Shown: piece by piece, positions 1-12,700 of the stretch
Numbering within the stretch: position 1 is the first letter of the stretch
Layout: each line of letters starts with the position of its first letter
From: Ampullaceana balthica
Taxonomy: Eukaryota; Mollusca; Gastropoda; Lymnaeidae
Reading direction: 5' to 3'
Assembly (NCBI GenBank): GCA_944989445.1
Contig: CALYLW010000016.1
Coordinates: forward strand, 4,471,765-4,535,764
Length of the DNA: 64,000 bases
Translations under genes and position numbers: made by a program
Notes under the pieces: model-generated
The model's database searches: none
The model's input: the letters and a program-made list of their open reading frames with translations, nothing else
What the model was told of the DNA's origin: nothing

Positions 1-556
1 GACATTACAGGTGAACCATGACATTACAGGTGAACCATGACATTACAGGTGAACAATGACACCACTGGTGAACCATGACATAACAGGTGAACCATGACAT
101 TACAGGTGAACCATGACACCACTGGTGAACCATAACATTACAGGTGAACCATAACACCACTGGTGAGCCATGACACCACTGGTGGACCATAAATCCACTG
201 GTGAGCCATGACACCACCAATGACCCATGACACCACCAATGACCCATGACACCACTGGTAAGCTCTGACACCATTGATGAGCTATGACACCACTGGTGAG
301 CCATGACACCACCAATGACCCATGACACCACTGGTGAGCTATGACACCACTGGTGAGCCATGACACCACCAATGACCCATGACACCACTGGTGAGCCATG
401 ACACCACCAATGACCCATGACACCACTGGTGAGCCATGATACCACCAATGACCCATGACACCACCAATGACCCATGACACCACCAATGACCCATGACACC
501 ACTGGTGAGCCATGACACCACCAATGACCCATGACACCACTGGTGAGCCATGTATG
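1..556. repeat. 19 bp minisatellite in prune intron 4
   Basis: About 29 head-to-tail copies of a 19 bp unit; the first is gacattacaggtgaaccat and later units carry CCATGACACCACTGGTGAG-like variants. The array runs off the left edge, so its full size is unknown. It lies just downstream (minus-strand sense) of prune exon 4. The repeating open frames through it are by-products of a stop-free unit. Confidence 0.9.
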
Positions 557-593
557 CTATAACATCACCAGAAAACCACAAAGTAAGTTTCAC

Positions 594-703
594 CTAACAA
601 AAGCTCTGCCACTACTGGGTCTAATGTAAACTCCTCTGTTGCCAACATCCTTCTGGCCACCAGCGTAGAGCAGGAACCAACAGCTTCAATATGTGCATTC
701 CAA
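594..703 (-). CDS. prune: prune exon 4
   Basis: 110 nt. The minus-strand acceptor ends in tcatctttcag and the donor is TTAG/GTGAAAC. It completes codon 145 (Ser), then reads WNAHIEAVGSCSTLVARRML and onward to AELLL, closing in phase 1. VGSCxTLV is the conserved prune segment that follows the DHH motif. The acceptor and the first bases of this exon recur in the adjoining 55-61 bp repeat. Confidence 0.85.
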
Positions 704-3700
704 CTGAAAGATGAAAACACAAGTACATTATTTCATATTGACACGTTCACTATATGCATTCCAGCTGAAAGATGAAAACACAAGTACATTATTTCATATT
801 GACACGTTCAATATATGCATTCCAGCTGAAAAACACAAGTACATTACTTCTTATTGATTAGTTCAATATATGCATTCCAGCTGAAAAACACAAGTACATT
901 ATTTCATATTGACAAGTTCAATATATACATTCCAACTGAAAGATGAAAAGATTACTTTATGACATGAAGTTAAGTCAGTGCTAACAACAATGGTTTCCAT
1001 GGTAGGTTACAAGACTAAAACCATCAACGTAAATATACTTGAGTAAATGTATGCATACACAAACTTGGGGTGAATAAACTTGAGTAAATGTATGCATACA
1101 CAAACATGGGGTGAATAAACGTGAGTAAATGTATGCATACACAAACATGGGGTAAATAAACTTGAGTAAATGTATGCATACACAAACATGGGGTAAATAA
1201 ACTTGAGTAAATGTATGCATACACAAACATGGGGTAAATAAACTTGAGTAAATGTATGCATACACAAACTTGGGGTAAATAAACTTGAGTAAATGTATGC
1301 ATACACAAACTTGGGGTAAATAAACTTGAGTAAATGTATGCATACACAAACTTGGGGTAAATAAACTTGAGTAAATGTATGCATACACAAACTTGGGGTA
1401 AATAAACTTGAGTAAATGTATGCTGCATACAAAAGCATGGGGTAAATAAACTTGAGTAAATGTATGCATACACAAACATGAGGTAAGGTGAGATTCTCAT
1501 TTAATAGACAGAGAGCATCTCTAATCCCCATGACTGATCCAAACAATTTCCAAGTCAGGAGATTAGTTCAAGTACTTAACTCCTTACGCCTTACTCACTT
1601 CTACAGACTAGAGAAACAGGGCTAGCAATAATAACCAGTCATGAAATGAGGTCAGCTTATGCAACTGACAGATGAAAATGTCAATCTATGATGATATATG
1701 CATTCAAGAATTCTTTATATGTTGAGATTACGAAAATCTCCATGGACTAAATTTCTGTCATGTCAATTTTATTTGAAACCATGTCTTCCATTACCATGAC
1801 ATTTTACTCAATCAATGACTTCCATTTGTTTACCCAACTCAAGCATGTAACATCTCTAAAAACATGCTTCCTAACACATCACACAAGGGGCCGTCCATAA
1901 AGAACGTCACGGTCCAGAGGGTGGGGAGGGGGTGTAAGAAAGTGTGACAGTTTGTGACAGGGGGGAGGGGGGTCCCGCGATGTGTGATGGCACGCTGTTT
2001 TATATTAAATTTTGATTATTTTATTAATAAAAAACAACATTTTTGTTCGAAAGTGTGACGTACTTTAGGGGGGGAGGTCCCTGACAGTTTGTGACAGGGG
2101 GGGAGGGGGGAGTAAAAAATGGTAAAAAAAATAGCGTGACGTACTTTATGGACGGCCCCCAACTTACACAATATTTTGTTCATGAACAGATGTCGTGTCA
2201 TGTTATGTCACATCTTGATGTCGTGTCAGGAAGTCATGTTATGATGTCATATATTGACGTCATGTCATGTCAAATCTTGATGTTGTGTCAGGAAGTCATG
2301 TTATGATGTCATATATTGACGTTATGTCATGTTATGTCAAATCTTGATGTCGTGTCAGGAAGTCATGTTATGATGTCATATATTGACGTCATGTCATATC
2401 TTGATGTCGTGTCAGGAAGTCATGTTATCATGTCATATATTGACGTCATGTCATGTTATGTCAAATCTTGATGTCGTGTCAGGAAGTCATGTTATGATGT
2501 CATATATTGACGTCATGTCATGTTATGTCAAATCTTGATGTCGTGTCAGGAAGTCATGTTATGATGTCATATATTGACGTCATGTCATGTCAAATCTTGA
2601 TGTTGTGTCAGGAAGTCATGTTATGATGTCATATATTGACGTTATGTCATGTTATGTCAAATCTTGATGTCGTGTCAGGAAGTCATGTTATGATGTCATA
2701 TATTGACGTCATGTCATATCTTGATGTCGTGTCAGGAAGTCATGTTATCATGTCATATATTGACGTCATGTCATGTTATGTCAAATCTTGATGTCGTGTC
2801 AGGAAGTCATGTTATGATGTCATATATTGACGTCATGTCATGTTATGTCAAATCTTGATGTCGTGTCAGGAAGTCATGTTATGATGTCATATATTGACGT
2901 CATGTCATGTCAAATCTTGATGTCGTGTCAGGAAGTCATGTTATGATGTCATATATTGACGGCATGTCATGTTATGTCAAATCTTGATGTCGTGTCAGGA
3001 AATCATGTTATGATGTCATATATTGATGTCAAGTCAAGTTATGTCAAATCTTGATGTCGTGTCAGGAAGTCATGTTATGATGTCATATATTGACGTCATG
3101 TCATGTTCTGTCAAATCTTGATGTCGTGTCAGGAAGTCATGTTATGATGTCATATATTGACGTCATGTCATGTCAAATCTTGATGTCGTGTCAGGAAGTC
3201 ATGTTATGATGTCATATATTGACGTCATGTCATGTTATGTCAAATCTTGATGTCGTGTCAGGTAGTCATGTTATGATGTCATATATTGACGTCATGTCAT
3301 GTTATGTCAAATCTTGATGTAGTGTCAGGAAGTCATGTTATGATGTAATATATGACATCATGTCATGTTATGTCAAATGTTGATGTCGTTTCAGGAAGTC
3401 ATGTTATGTCATATATTGACATCATGTCATGTTATGTCAAATCTTGATGTCGTGTCAGGAAGTCATGTTATGATGTCATATATTGACGTCATGTCATGTT
3501 GTCATGTTCAATCAAAGGCAGACACAAATTCTAGCTTGGTATGGATTTTTAACAAGAAATTAACAGAACACAAAAAAGTTAACAAAAGTTTTCACCTTTG
3601 GGTGACCCCTGAACTGGGTGAACCCTGAACCTTGACAAATACAATATAAATAATTAGGTCAGTTTTCATTAACATATCTTTATCAAATATTCATTGTAGC

Positions 3701-6700
3701 TCAGTTAACAGCTGTCCTAACAATAAATGCTAACAGCTGTCCTAATAATAAATGCTAACAGCTGTCCTAATAATAAATGCTAACAGCTGTCCTAATAATA
3801 AATGCTGACAGCTGTCCTAACAATAAATGTTTACAGCTGTCCTAATAATAAATGCTAACAGCTGTCCTAATAATAAATGCTAACAGCTGTCCTAATAATA
3901 AATGCTAACAGCTGTCCTAATAATAAATGCTAACAGCTGTCCTAACAATAAATGCTGCCAGCTGTCCTAACAATAAATGCTGACAGCTGTCCTAATAATA
4001 AATGCTAACAGCTGTACTAACAATAAATGCTGCCAGCTGTCCTAACAATAAATGCTAACAGCTGTCCTAACAATAAATGCTGCCAGCTGTCCTAACAATA
4101 AATGCTGCCAGCTGTCCTAACAATAAATGCTAACAGCTGTCCTAATAATAAATGCTAACAGCTGTCCTAACAATAAATGCTGCCAGCTGTCCTAACAATA
4201 AATGCTAACAGCTGTCCTAACAATAAATGCTGCCAGCTGTCCTAACAATAAATGCTAACAGCTGTCCTAACAATAAATGCTAACAGCTGTCCTAACAATA
4301 AATGCTAACAGCTGTCCTAACAATAAATGCTGCCAGCTGTCCTAACAATAAATGCTGCCAGCTGTCCTAACAATAAATGCTAACAGCTGTCCTAACAATA
4401 AATGCTAACAGCTGTCCTAACAATAAATGCTGCCAGCTGTCCTAACAATAAATGCTAACAGCTGTCCTAACAATAAATGCTAACAGCTGTCCTAACAATA
4501 AATGCTGCCAGCTGTCCTAACAATAAATGCTAACAGCTGTCCTAACAATAAATGCTCTCAGCTGTCCTAACAATAAATGCTGCCAGCTGTCCTAACAATA
4601 AATGCTGCCAGCTGTCCTAACAATAAATGCTAACAGCTGTCCTAACAATAAATGCTGCCAGCTGTCCTAACAATAAATGCTAACAGCTGTCCTAACAATA
4701 AATGCTGACAGCTGTCCTAATAATAAATGCTAACAGCTGTCCTAACAATAAATGCTAACAGCTGTCCTAACAATAAATGCTGCCAGCTGTCCTAACAATA
4801 AATGCTGACAGCTGTCCTAACAATAAATGCTAACAGATGTCCTAACAATAAATGCTAACAGCTGTCCTAACAATAAATGCTGCCAGCTGTCCTAACAATA
4901 AATGGTAACAGCTGTCCTAACAATAAATGCTGCCAGCTGTCCTAACAATAAATAGCTAACAGCTTTCCTAACAATAAATGCTGCCAGCTGTCCTAACAAT
5001 AAATGCTAACAGCTCTCCTAATAATAAATGCTAGTTATCCTAGAAATAAGGAGAACAATTCTGCATTATATTTGAATCGTCGGGTCATCCCAGGCCAGAC
5101 TGGGTCCTAAGTTTGTTACAAGGTATGGGATATTTACTTAAAACCTTCTCTCTCACCTCTTGGGTAAGTCCCCATAGATTGGCCGGTGGTCAAGCACCTC
5201 TGCCACAAACTGACCCAAACATTCTTCCGCATCACTTAGGACATGGTGGTCCACCAAAGTCACAGTCAAATGTATAACCTCATTCCGAATCAGTGCCTGG
5301 AGGTCGATGTCATCAATGAAGGTGAGGTCGTCTGCCAGGATGCCATGTTTCTGGAGAAAGTAGACAGCCTCAAGTCTAAGCCTGAACTTGTCTCTGGGTA
5401 GACACAGCACTGGGAGAATGTATGTGCCCAGTTTGTACTTGGTCTGGTGGATACACAGAGATAGTGGATTTAATGGCTAGTGGATACGCAGAGATATTGA
5501 ATTTAGGTTTGGTGGATACACAGAGATAGTGGATTTAATGGCTGGTGGATACACAGAGATAGGGGATTTAATGGCTGGTGGATACACAGAGATAGGGGAT
5601 TTAATGGCTGGTGGATACACAGAGATAGGGGATTTAATGGCTGGTGGATACACAGAGATAGGGGATTTAATGGCTGGTGGATACACAGAGATAGGGGATT
5701 TAATGGCTGGTGGATACACAGAGATAGGGGATTTAATGGCTGGTGGATACACAGAGATAGGGGATTTAATGGCTGGTGGATACACAGAGATAGGGGATTT
5801 AATGGCTGGTGGATACACAGAGATAGGGGATTTAATGGCTGGTGGATACACAGAGATAGGGGATTTAATGGCTGGTGGATACACAGAGATAGGGGATTTA
5901 ATGGCTGGTGGATACACAGAGATAGGGGATTTAATGGCTGGTGGATACACAGAGATAGGGGATTTAATGGCTGGTGGATACACAGAGATAGGGGATTTAA
6001 TGGCTGGTGGATACACAGAGATAGGGGATTTAATGGTTTGGTGGATACACAGAGATAGTGGATTTAATGGCTGGTGGATACACAGAGATAGTGGGATTTA
6101 ATGGCTAGTGGATACACAGAGATAGGGGATTTAATATTTGGTGGATACACAGAGATAGGGGATTTAATGTTTGGTGGATACACAGAGATAGTGGATTTAA
6201 TGGCTAGTGGATACACAGAGATAGTGGATTTAATGGCTAGTGGATACACAGAGATAGGGGATTTAATGGCTGGTGAATACACAGAGATAGGGGATTTAGT
6301 GTTTGGTGGATACACAGAGATAGGGGATTTAATGGCTGGTGGATACACAGAGATAGTGGATTTAATGGCTAGTGGATACACAGAGATAGGGGATTTAATG
6401 GCTAGTGGATACACAGAGATAGGGGATTTAATGGCTAGTGGATACACAGAGATAGGGGATTTAATGGCTGGTGAATACACAGAGATAGGGGATTTAGTGT
6501 TTGGTGGATACACAGAGATAGGGGATTTAATGGCTGGTGGATACACAGAGATAGTGGATTTAATGGCTAGTGGATACACAGAGATAGGGGATTTAATGGC
6601 TAGTGGATACACAGAGATAGGGGATTTAATGGCTAGTGGATACACAGAGATAGGGGATTTAATATTTGGTGGATACACAGAGATAGGGGATTTAATGGCT

Positions 6701-9700
6701 AGTGGATACACAGAGATAGGGGATTTAATGGCTAGTGGATACACAGAGATAGTGGATTTAATGGCTAGTGGATACACAGAGATAGGGGATTTAATATTTG
6801 GTGGATACACAGAGATAGGGGATTTAATGGCTAGTGGATACACAGAGATAGGGGATTTAATGGCTGGTGGATACACAGAGATAGTGGATTTAATGGCTAG
6901 TGGATACACAGAGATAGGGGATTTAATGGCTGGTGAATACACAGAGATAGGGGATTTAGTGTTTGGTGGATACACAGAGATAGGGGATTTAATGGCTGGT
7001 GGATACACAGAGATAGTGGATTTAATGGCTAGTGGATACACAGAGATAGGGGATTTAATGGCTGGTGAATACACAGAGATAGGGGATTTAATGGCTGGTG
7101 GATACACAGAGATAGGGGATTTAATGTTTGGTGGATACACAGAGATAGGGGATTTAATGGCTGGTGGATACACAGAGATAGTGGATTTAATGGCTGGTGG
7201 ATACACAGAGATAGGGGATTTAATGGCTAGTGGATACACAGAGATAGGGGATTTAATGGCTAGTGGATACGCAGAGATATTGAATTTAAGGTTTGGTGGA
7301 TACACAGAGATAGGGGATTTAATGGCTAGTGGATACGCAGAGATATTGAATTTAAGGTTTGGTGGATACACAGAGATAGGGGATTTAATGGCTGGTGGAT
7401 ACACAGAGATAGTGGATTTAATGGCTGGTGGATACACAGAGATAGGGGATTTAATGGCTAGTGGATACACAGAGATAGGGGATTTAATGGCTAGTGGATA
7501 CACAGAGATAGGGGATTTAATGTTTGGTGGATACACAGAGATAGGGGATTTAATGTTTGGTGGATACACAGAGATAGGGGATTTAATGGCTGGTGGATAC
7601 ACAGAGATAGTGGATTTAATGGCTGGTGGATACACAGAGATAGGGGATTTAATGGCTGGTGGATACACAGAGATAGGGGATTTAATGGCTGGTGGATACA
7701 CAGAGATAGGGGATTTAATGGCTAGTGGATACGCAGAGATATTGAATTTAAGGTTTGGTGGATACACAGAGATAGTGGATTTAATGGCTGGTGGATACAC
7801 AGAGATAGTGGATTTAATGGCTGGTGGATACACAGAGATAGGGGATTTAATGTTTGGTGGATACACAGAGATAGGGGATTTAATGGCTGGTGGATACACA
7901 GAGATAGGGGATTTAATGGCTAGTGGATACGCAGAGATATTGAATTTAAGGTTTGGTGGATACACAGAGATAGGGGATTTAATGGCTGGTGGATACACAG
8001 AGATAGTGGATTTAATGGCTGGTGGATACACAGAGATAGGGGATTTAATGGCTAGTGGATACACAGAGATAGGGGATTTAATGTTTGGTGGATACACAGA
8101 GATAGGGGATTTAATGGCTGGTGGATACACAGAGATAGTGGATTTAATGGCTGGTGGATACACAGAGATAGGGGATTTAATGGCTAGTGGATACACAGAG
8201 ATAGGGGATTTAATGGCTAGTGGATACGCAGAGATATTGAATTTAAGGTTTGGTGGATACACAGAGATAGGGGATTTAATGGCTGGTGGATACACAGAGA
8301 TAGGGGATTTAATGGCTGGTGGATACACAGAGATAGGGGATTTAATGGCTGGTGGATACACAGAGATAGGGGATTTAATGGCTGGTGGATACACAGAGAT
8401 AGGGGATTTAAGGTTTGGTGGATACGCAGAGATAGGGGATTTAATGTTTGGTGGATAAAAAGATATATGGGATTTAGTGGATTGTGGATACACAGAGATA
8501 GGGGATTTAATGTTTGGTGGATACGCAGAGATAGGGGATTTAATGTTTGGTGGATACGCAGAGATAGGGGATTTAATGTTTGGTGGATACGCAGAGATAG
8601 GGGATTTAATGTTTGGTGGATAAAAAGATATATGGGATTTAGTGGATTGTGGATACACAGAAATATGGGTTTTAATGGCTGGTGGATACACAGAGATAGG
8701 GGTCATATTGGCTTGTGGATACACGGAGACAGTGGATTTAATGGGTAGATTCATCACTAGGAGAATTTATATATCTATATAGCATCAGTATTACCTTTGA
8801 AAAATATGACCATTGTCATGCTAGGGGTTGTAGGGCGCCTACGGCACCCACTTTTTTCAAAAGCCCAAGTAACGTATCTGTTACGGTCAGATGTTGTGGT
8901 GTGGGGATGACTACGCATAAATGGGGTTGTGAACACTTGTCCTCGTGGAACGGGGGGGGCGGGTGAACTCAAGGTACGTGCAAGTTGTAATGAATTGACA
9001 GGACCACGGTCAAAGGGAGACATGGTGATTGACCCAGGGGCCAGTCAAAAACCAGTCGGACAAGACGGGGTATAAAATGGGTCACATTGTGTGTCGCTGT
9101 GAGATTGTTAAGTTGCCAAGTAGCAGACAGGTGAAAGACGTACGATAGAGTGTGGAGTTTGTGAACGTAGTCCAATCCGGTCAAGCTGGGCCGAGGACTC
9201 TGGATGGTATGACCATCAACTGTAAACTGCCAATTGTACTGTACCATAAATATGTTCAAAGCTTCTGGATGTCATTAAACTTATGTTGAAAGAAAACAAC
9301 CCAGCGTTGCTAAGTCTTTTACCCGTCTACGTGGTAAATATCTGTGGCTAAGGGGGGAACCTCAACCCCTAGACAACGACTCCGCCACAGTGGGGGCCCG
9401 TCCGGGACATACTACCCCCAAACATTCCTTTTCAATTACGGAGTATCGGGTCTCCCGGGATAATAGTTTCCTGCTTACGTACGCTATCGGGTGTAATAAT
9501 CCCTCCCGTTCTTGCATTAAGCATCCCCCTATAGCGGACTCGCTCGCGTCTGTTCTGATTACAAAATTCTCAAGATACCTTTTTGGTAATCACTTTACTA
9601 TCGAGACGGACCACAAACCATTGACGGTGTTACAGACATCCAAGAGCATTAATAACCGCGTGGCACGATGGGCGTTAACATTACAAGAATACAAATTTAC

Positions 9701-12700
9701 TATCAGACCGATCCCAGGGGCTGATAATACATTGGCTGACGTACTTAGCAGACAGTGGTAGTGGGACAGACAAAAGACTGATAGAAAATCACGGTCCCAC
9801 TAATCCCACTAAGACTACCAGTATACTGACAGATTTTGTAGGGTTGAGTACAAGAATGATCAAAATAGCTAATAATTAAGCCTGGGACAATGACAAATGA
9901 TTGTAGTTTCCCAAATTTTAGGGTACGCTCTTGGTAATGCTAATAAGAGTCGTTTCTTGTTTAGAATGGGAAATATACGAAATGTTCCACCATCAAAAAC
10001 AATGACTATGATTTTTGATGCATACATTGAATTAACACGGAATTGGTATTGTGTCTTCTATGATGATGATAATTTGTTGAAAATTATGATGACTAATGAT
10101 AATATTGTTGGGATTGAAGTTGGGGTCTGAGTGACCTTGTACCAGTATCATTGTGAAATGAAATAAAGTGGTTCGTATGTTCATGACAAATGTGTTGATC
10201 ATATAAGAAATTTTGTGCACTGGAGACCTCAGTCCAAATTTTATGATAAGAGATGTTGTTATGATGATAATGTTTTGATTAGGATGATGAGGCTGCTATT
10301 TGTTGATAACTATGAGGAGTTATGATACTGTATTTTTGTATTTACTTGGGGGGTCTGAGCGACCATTTCCCAGTATTACTATTATATGAATTGATAAGAC
10401 AATTCTTAGGTGCACGACACATTTTGATTATGTAAGCACAACATGTTTGGAGCCCTCGGGCATTTGGTATAACATTGATAATATGTATTTATTATATGTT
10501 ATGATGATGAAATTTTTGATTCATGAAAATTTTGCCGATGACTATGTTATGATTATGAATATGATAATTTGTAACCCATTAACTGGTGGTTATAACTGGT
10601 CCCAGTAGGGGGGACGATAAATATACATACGAGATCCCGCTATGGGGACAGAAAACATACATAACATGTCCCATAAAGATACAGATGCAAGTATTAATGA
10701 AAAGGGACAGAAAATTGGGTGGATAGTGATTGTTGTGACACATGATTAGCAATTAAACCATTGAAGCATGACATTCAATGTTTGTGAGACATGTTGAGCA
10801 ATTAAGTCACTGAACCATGACTTTCTTCGCTTGTAAAACATGGGGATCATCTAAATCATTGAACCATGAGATTCTTTGCTTGTGAAACATGGGTATCATT
10901 TAAGTCATTTAACCATACCAAGATTTTTTTTGTATGTGAAGAATATTAATACTTCAAATGTGACAAATTTTTTTTTAGTATATTGATGTATATATATCGT
11001 TATCATTTTGAGTAATAATAACCTTTGCTACCCTCGAAAGCGAGGTAGTATAGGACTAGACTCGTACGCAGGTACGAAAACCGGGTAGTTCCACAATGTA
11101 AATAAAACGATTCCTTATTATGTATTTGGGAATATACACCAGCTATTGTGAACTAATATTTTTTTGGAAGCTAGCATATTACTGGTGAAAATTCTGTATA
11201 TAGTGCACATTGCAATTGTTGAATATTGTTAAAATAACTATATATTAATGAAATACCTGTGTGTGTAAGAATGGGATATATTATTAGTAGATCATGACAC
11301 ACCAAAACCTCAAGACCTTATGTTTATAAACTCGCGACATTCTTGCTAAGGTCGCTCGTGAGGAGGGGGGTGTTACGGTCAGATGTTGTGGTGTGGGGAT
11401 GACTACGCATAAATGGGGTTGTGAACACTTGTCCTCGTGGAACGGGGGGGCGGGTGAACTCAAGGTACGTGCAAGTTGTAATGAATTGACAGGACCACGG
11501 TCAAAGGGAGACATGGTGATTGACCCAGGGGCCAGTCAAAAACCAGTCGGACAAGACGGGGTATAAAATGGGTCACATTGTGTGTCGCTGTGAGATTGTT
11601 AAGTTGCCAAGTAGCAGACAGGTGAAAGACGTACGATAGAGTGTGGAGTTTGTGAACGTAGTCCAATCCGGTCAAGCTGGGCCGAGGACTCTGGATGGTA
11701 TGACCATCAACTGTAAACTGCCAATTGTACTGTACCATAAATATGTTCAAAGCTTCTGGATGTCATTAAACTTATGTTGAAAGAAAACAACCCAGCGTTG
11801 CTAAGTCTTTTACCCGTCTACGTGGTAAATATCTGTGGCTAAGGGGGAACCTCAACCCCTAGACAACGACTCCGCCACAGTATCCTTGTTAGATAAATCA
11901 TATATACATTTACCCTCAATTATGTATGACTGACTCACTTTAGCCTAACGCTAAGGGACATCACTGTGCTGCTTTTAAAATTGAAAATATAGACTTAAAA
12001 ATCATAAACATTTTGGTTTCCAGATTAACATTAGCCAAACAACGCACGAACCTTTCCTTTGACGTCAGCATTTGTGTTATAAACAGTGCTGACTGACTCA
12101 AAGAGTTATTTTTTGGTGCAGTAATTTGGTGCGCTGCTTTCTAAAATTAGTTTTAAAATCGTGTGGTGATTAGTGCTGTAAAAAAATATTATATAAATAC
12201 TTTGTGTACATTTCAGAAATATTTAGTATTTATCATACAAGGGTAAGTTAAGTAGGCTTAGGCGCCCTACAACCACTATTATAAAATACTAATGTACATT
12301 AAAGGAAATTTAATATTTAGTATTTATCATACAAGGACAAGTTAGTTGGGTTGTTTAAAAAGGTGGGCGCCGTAGGCGCCCTAAAAAAAGTTGGCACCGC
12401 AGGCGCCGCGCACAACCTAGTACGAAATATTAAACTTCCTGAAATGTACACAAAGTATTTTATAATTATTGTTTGGGTAATTGACGTCATATAATATGTT
12501 ACGGTGAGAAACAGTACACGATCTGTTAATCTCGAAACCAAAACGATTATGATTTTACGTCTATATTTTCAATTTTAAAAAATAATTTCTATTTTAACTG
12601 CAATGGACTGTTGCACTATGCTTCTCAGCGTTTCAGATACATTCATCATTCAGTGACTTAGGCTATTATATTGTTTACTAGTGTATTACCTGTCAAAAAT

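Larger units (their letters stand above)
8879..11879 (+). mobile_element. internally deleted Ty3-like LTR retrotransposon (3.0 kb)
   Basis: Two direct LTRs (8879-9389 and 11371-11879), each starting TGTTACGG and ending CCACA, are flanked by a perfect 5 bp target-site duplication, GTATC (8874-8878 and 11880-11884). A primer-binding site follows the left LTR and a purine-rich tract precedes the right LTR. The LTRs differ by only a few bases by eye, so insertion is recent. Only an RNase H remnant survives inside; gag, protease, most reverse transcriptase and integrase are missing, so it is non-autonomous. Confidence 0.93.

Noticed and set aside
3707..5035. A CRISPR array
   Set aside because: The short regular repeats have no unique spacers, and the genome is eukaryotic; this is a minisatellite.
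6064..8757. Very long open frames on both strands (about 897 and 785 residues) through the 33 bp array
   Set aside because: The frames exist because the unit length is a multiple of three and some phases lack stops. They overlap each other on opposite strands, have no domain, and the region is the acceptor end of a prune intron.
9897..10130. A 77-codon frame inside the LTR retrotransposon as a separate gene
   Set aside because: No resemblance to retroelement or host proteins; the low-complexity AT-rich context suggests chance.
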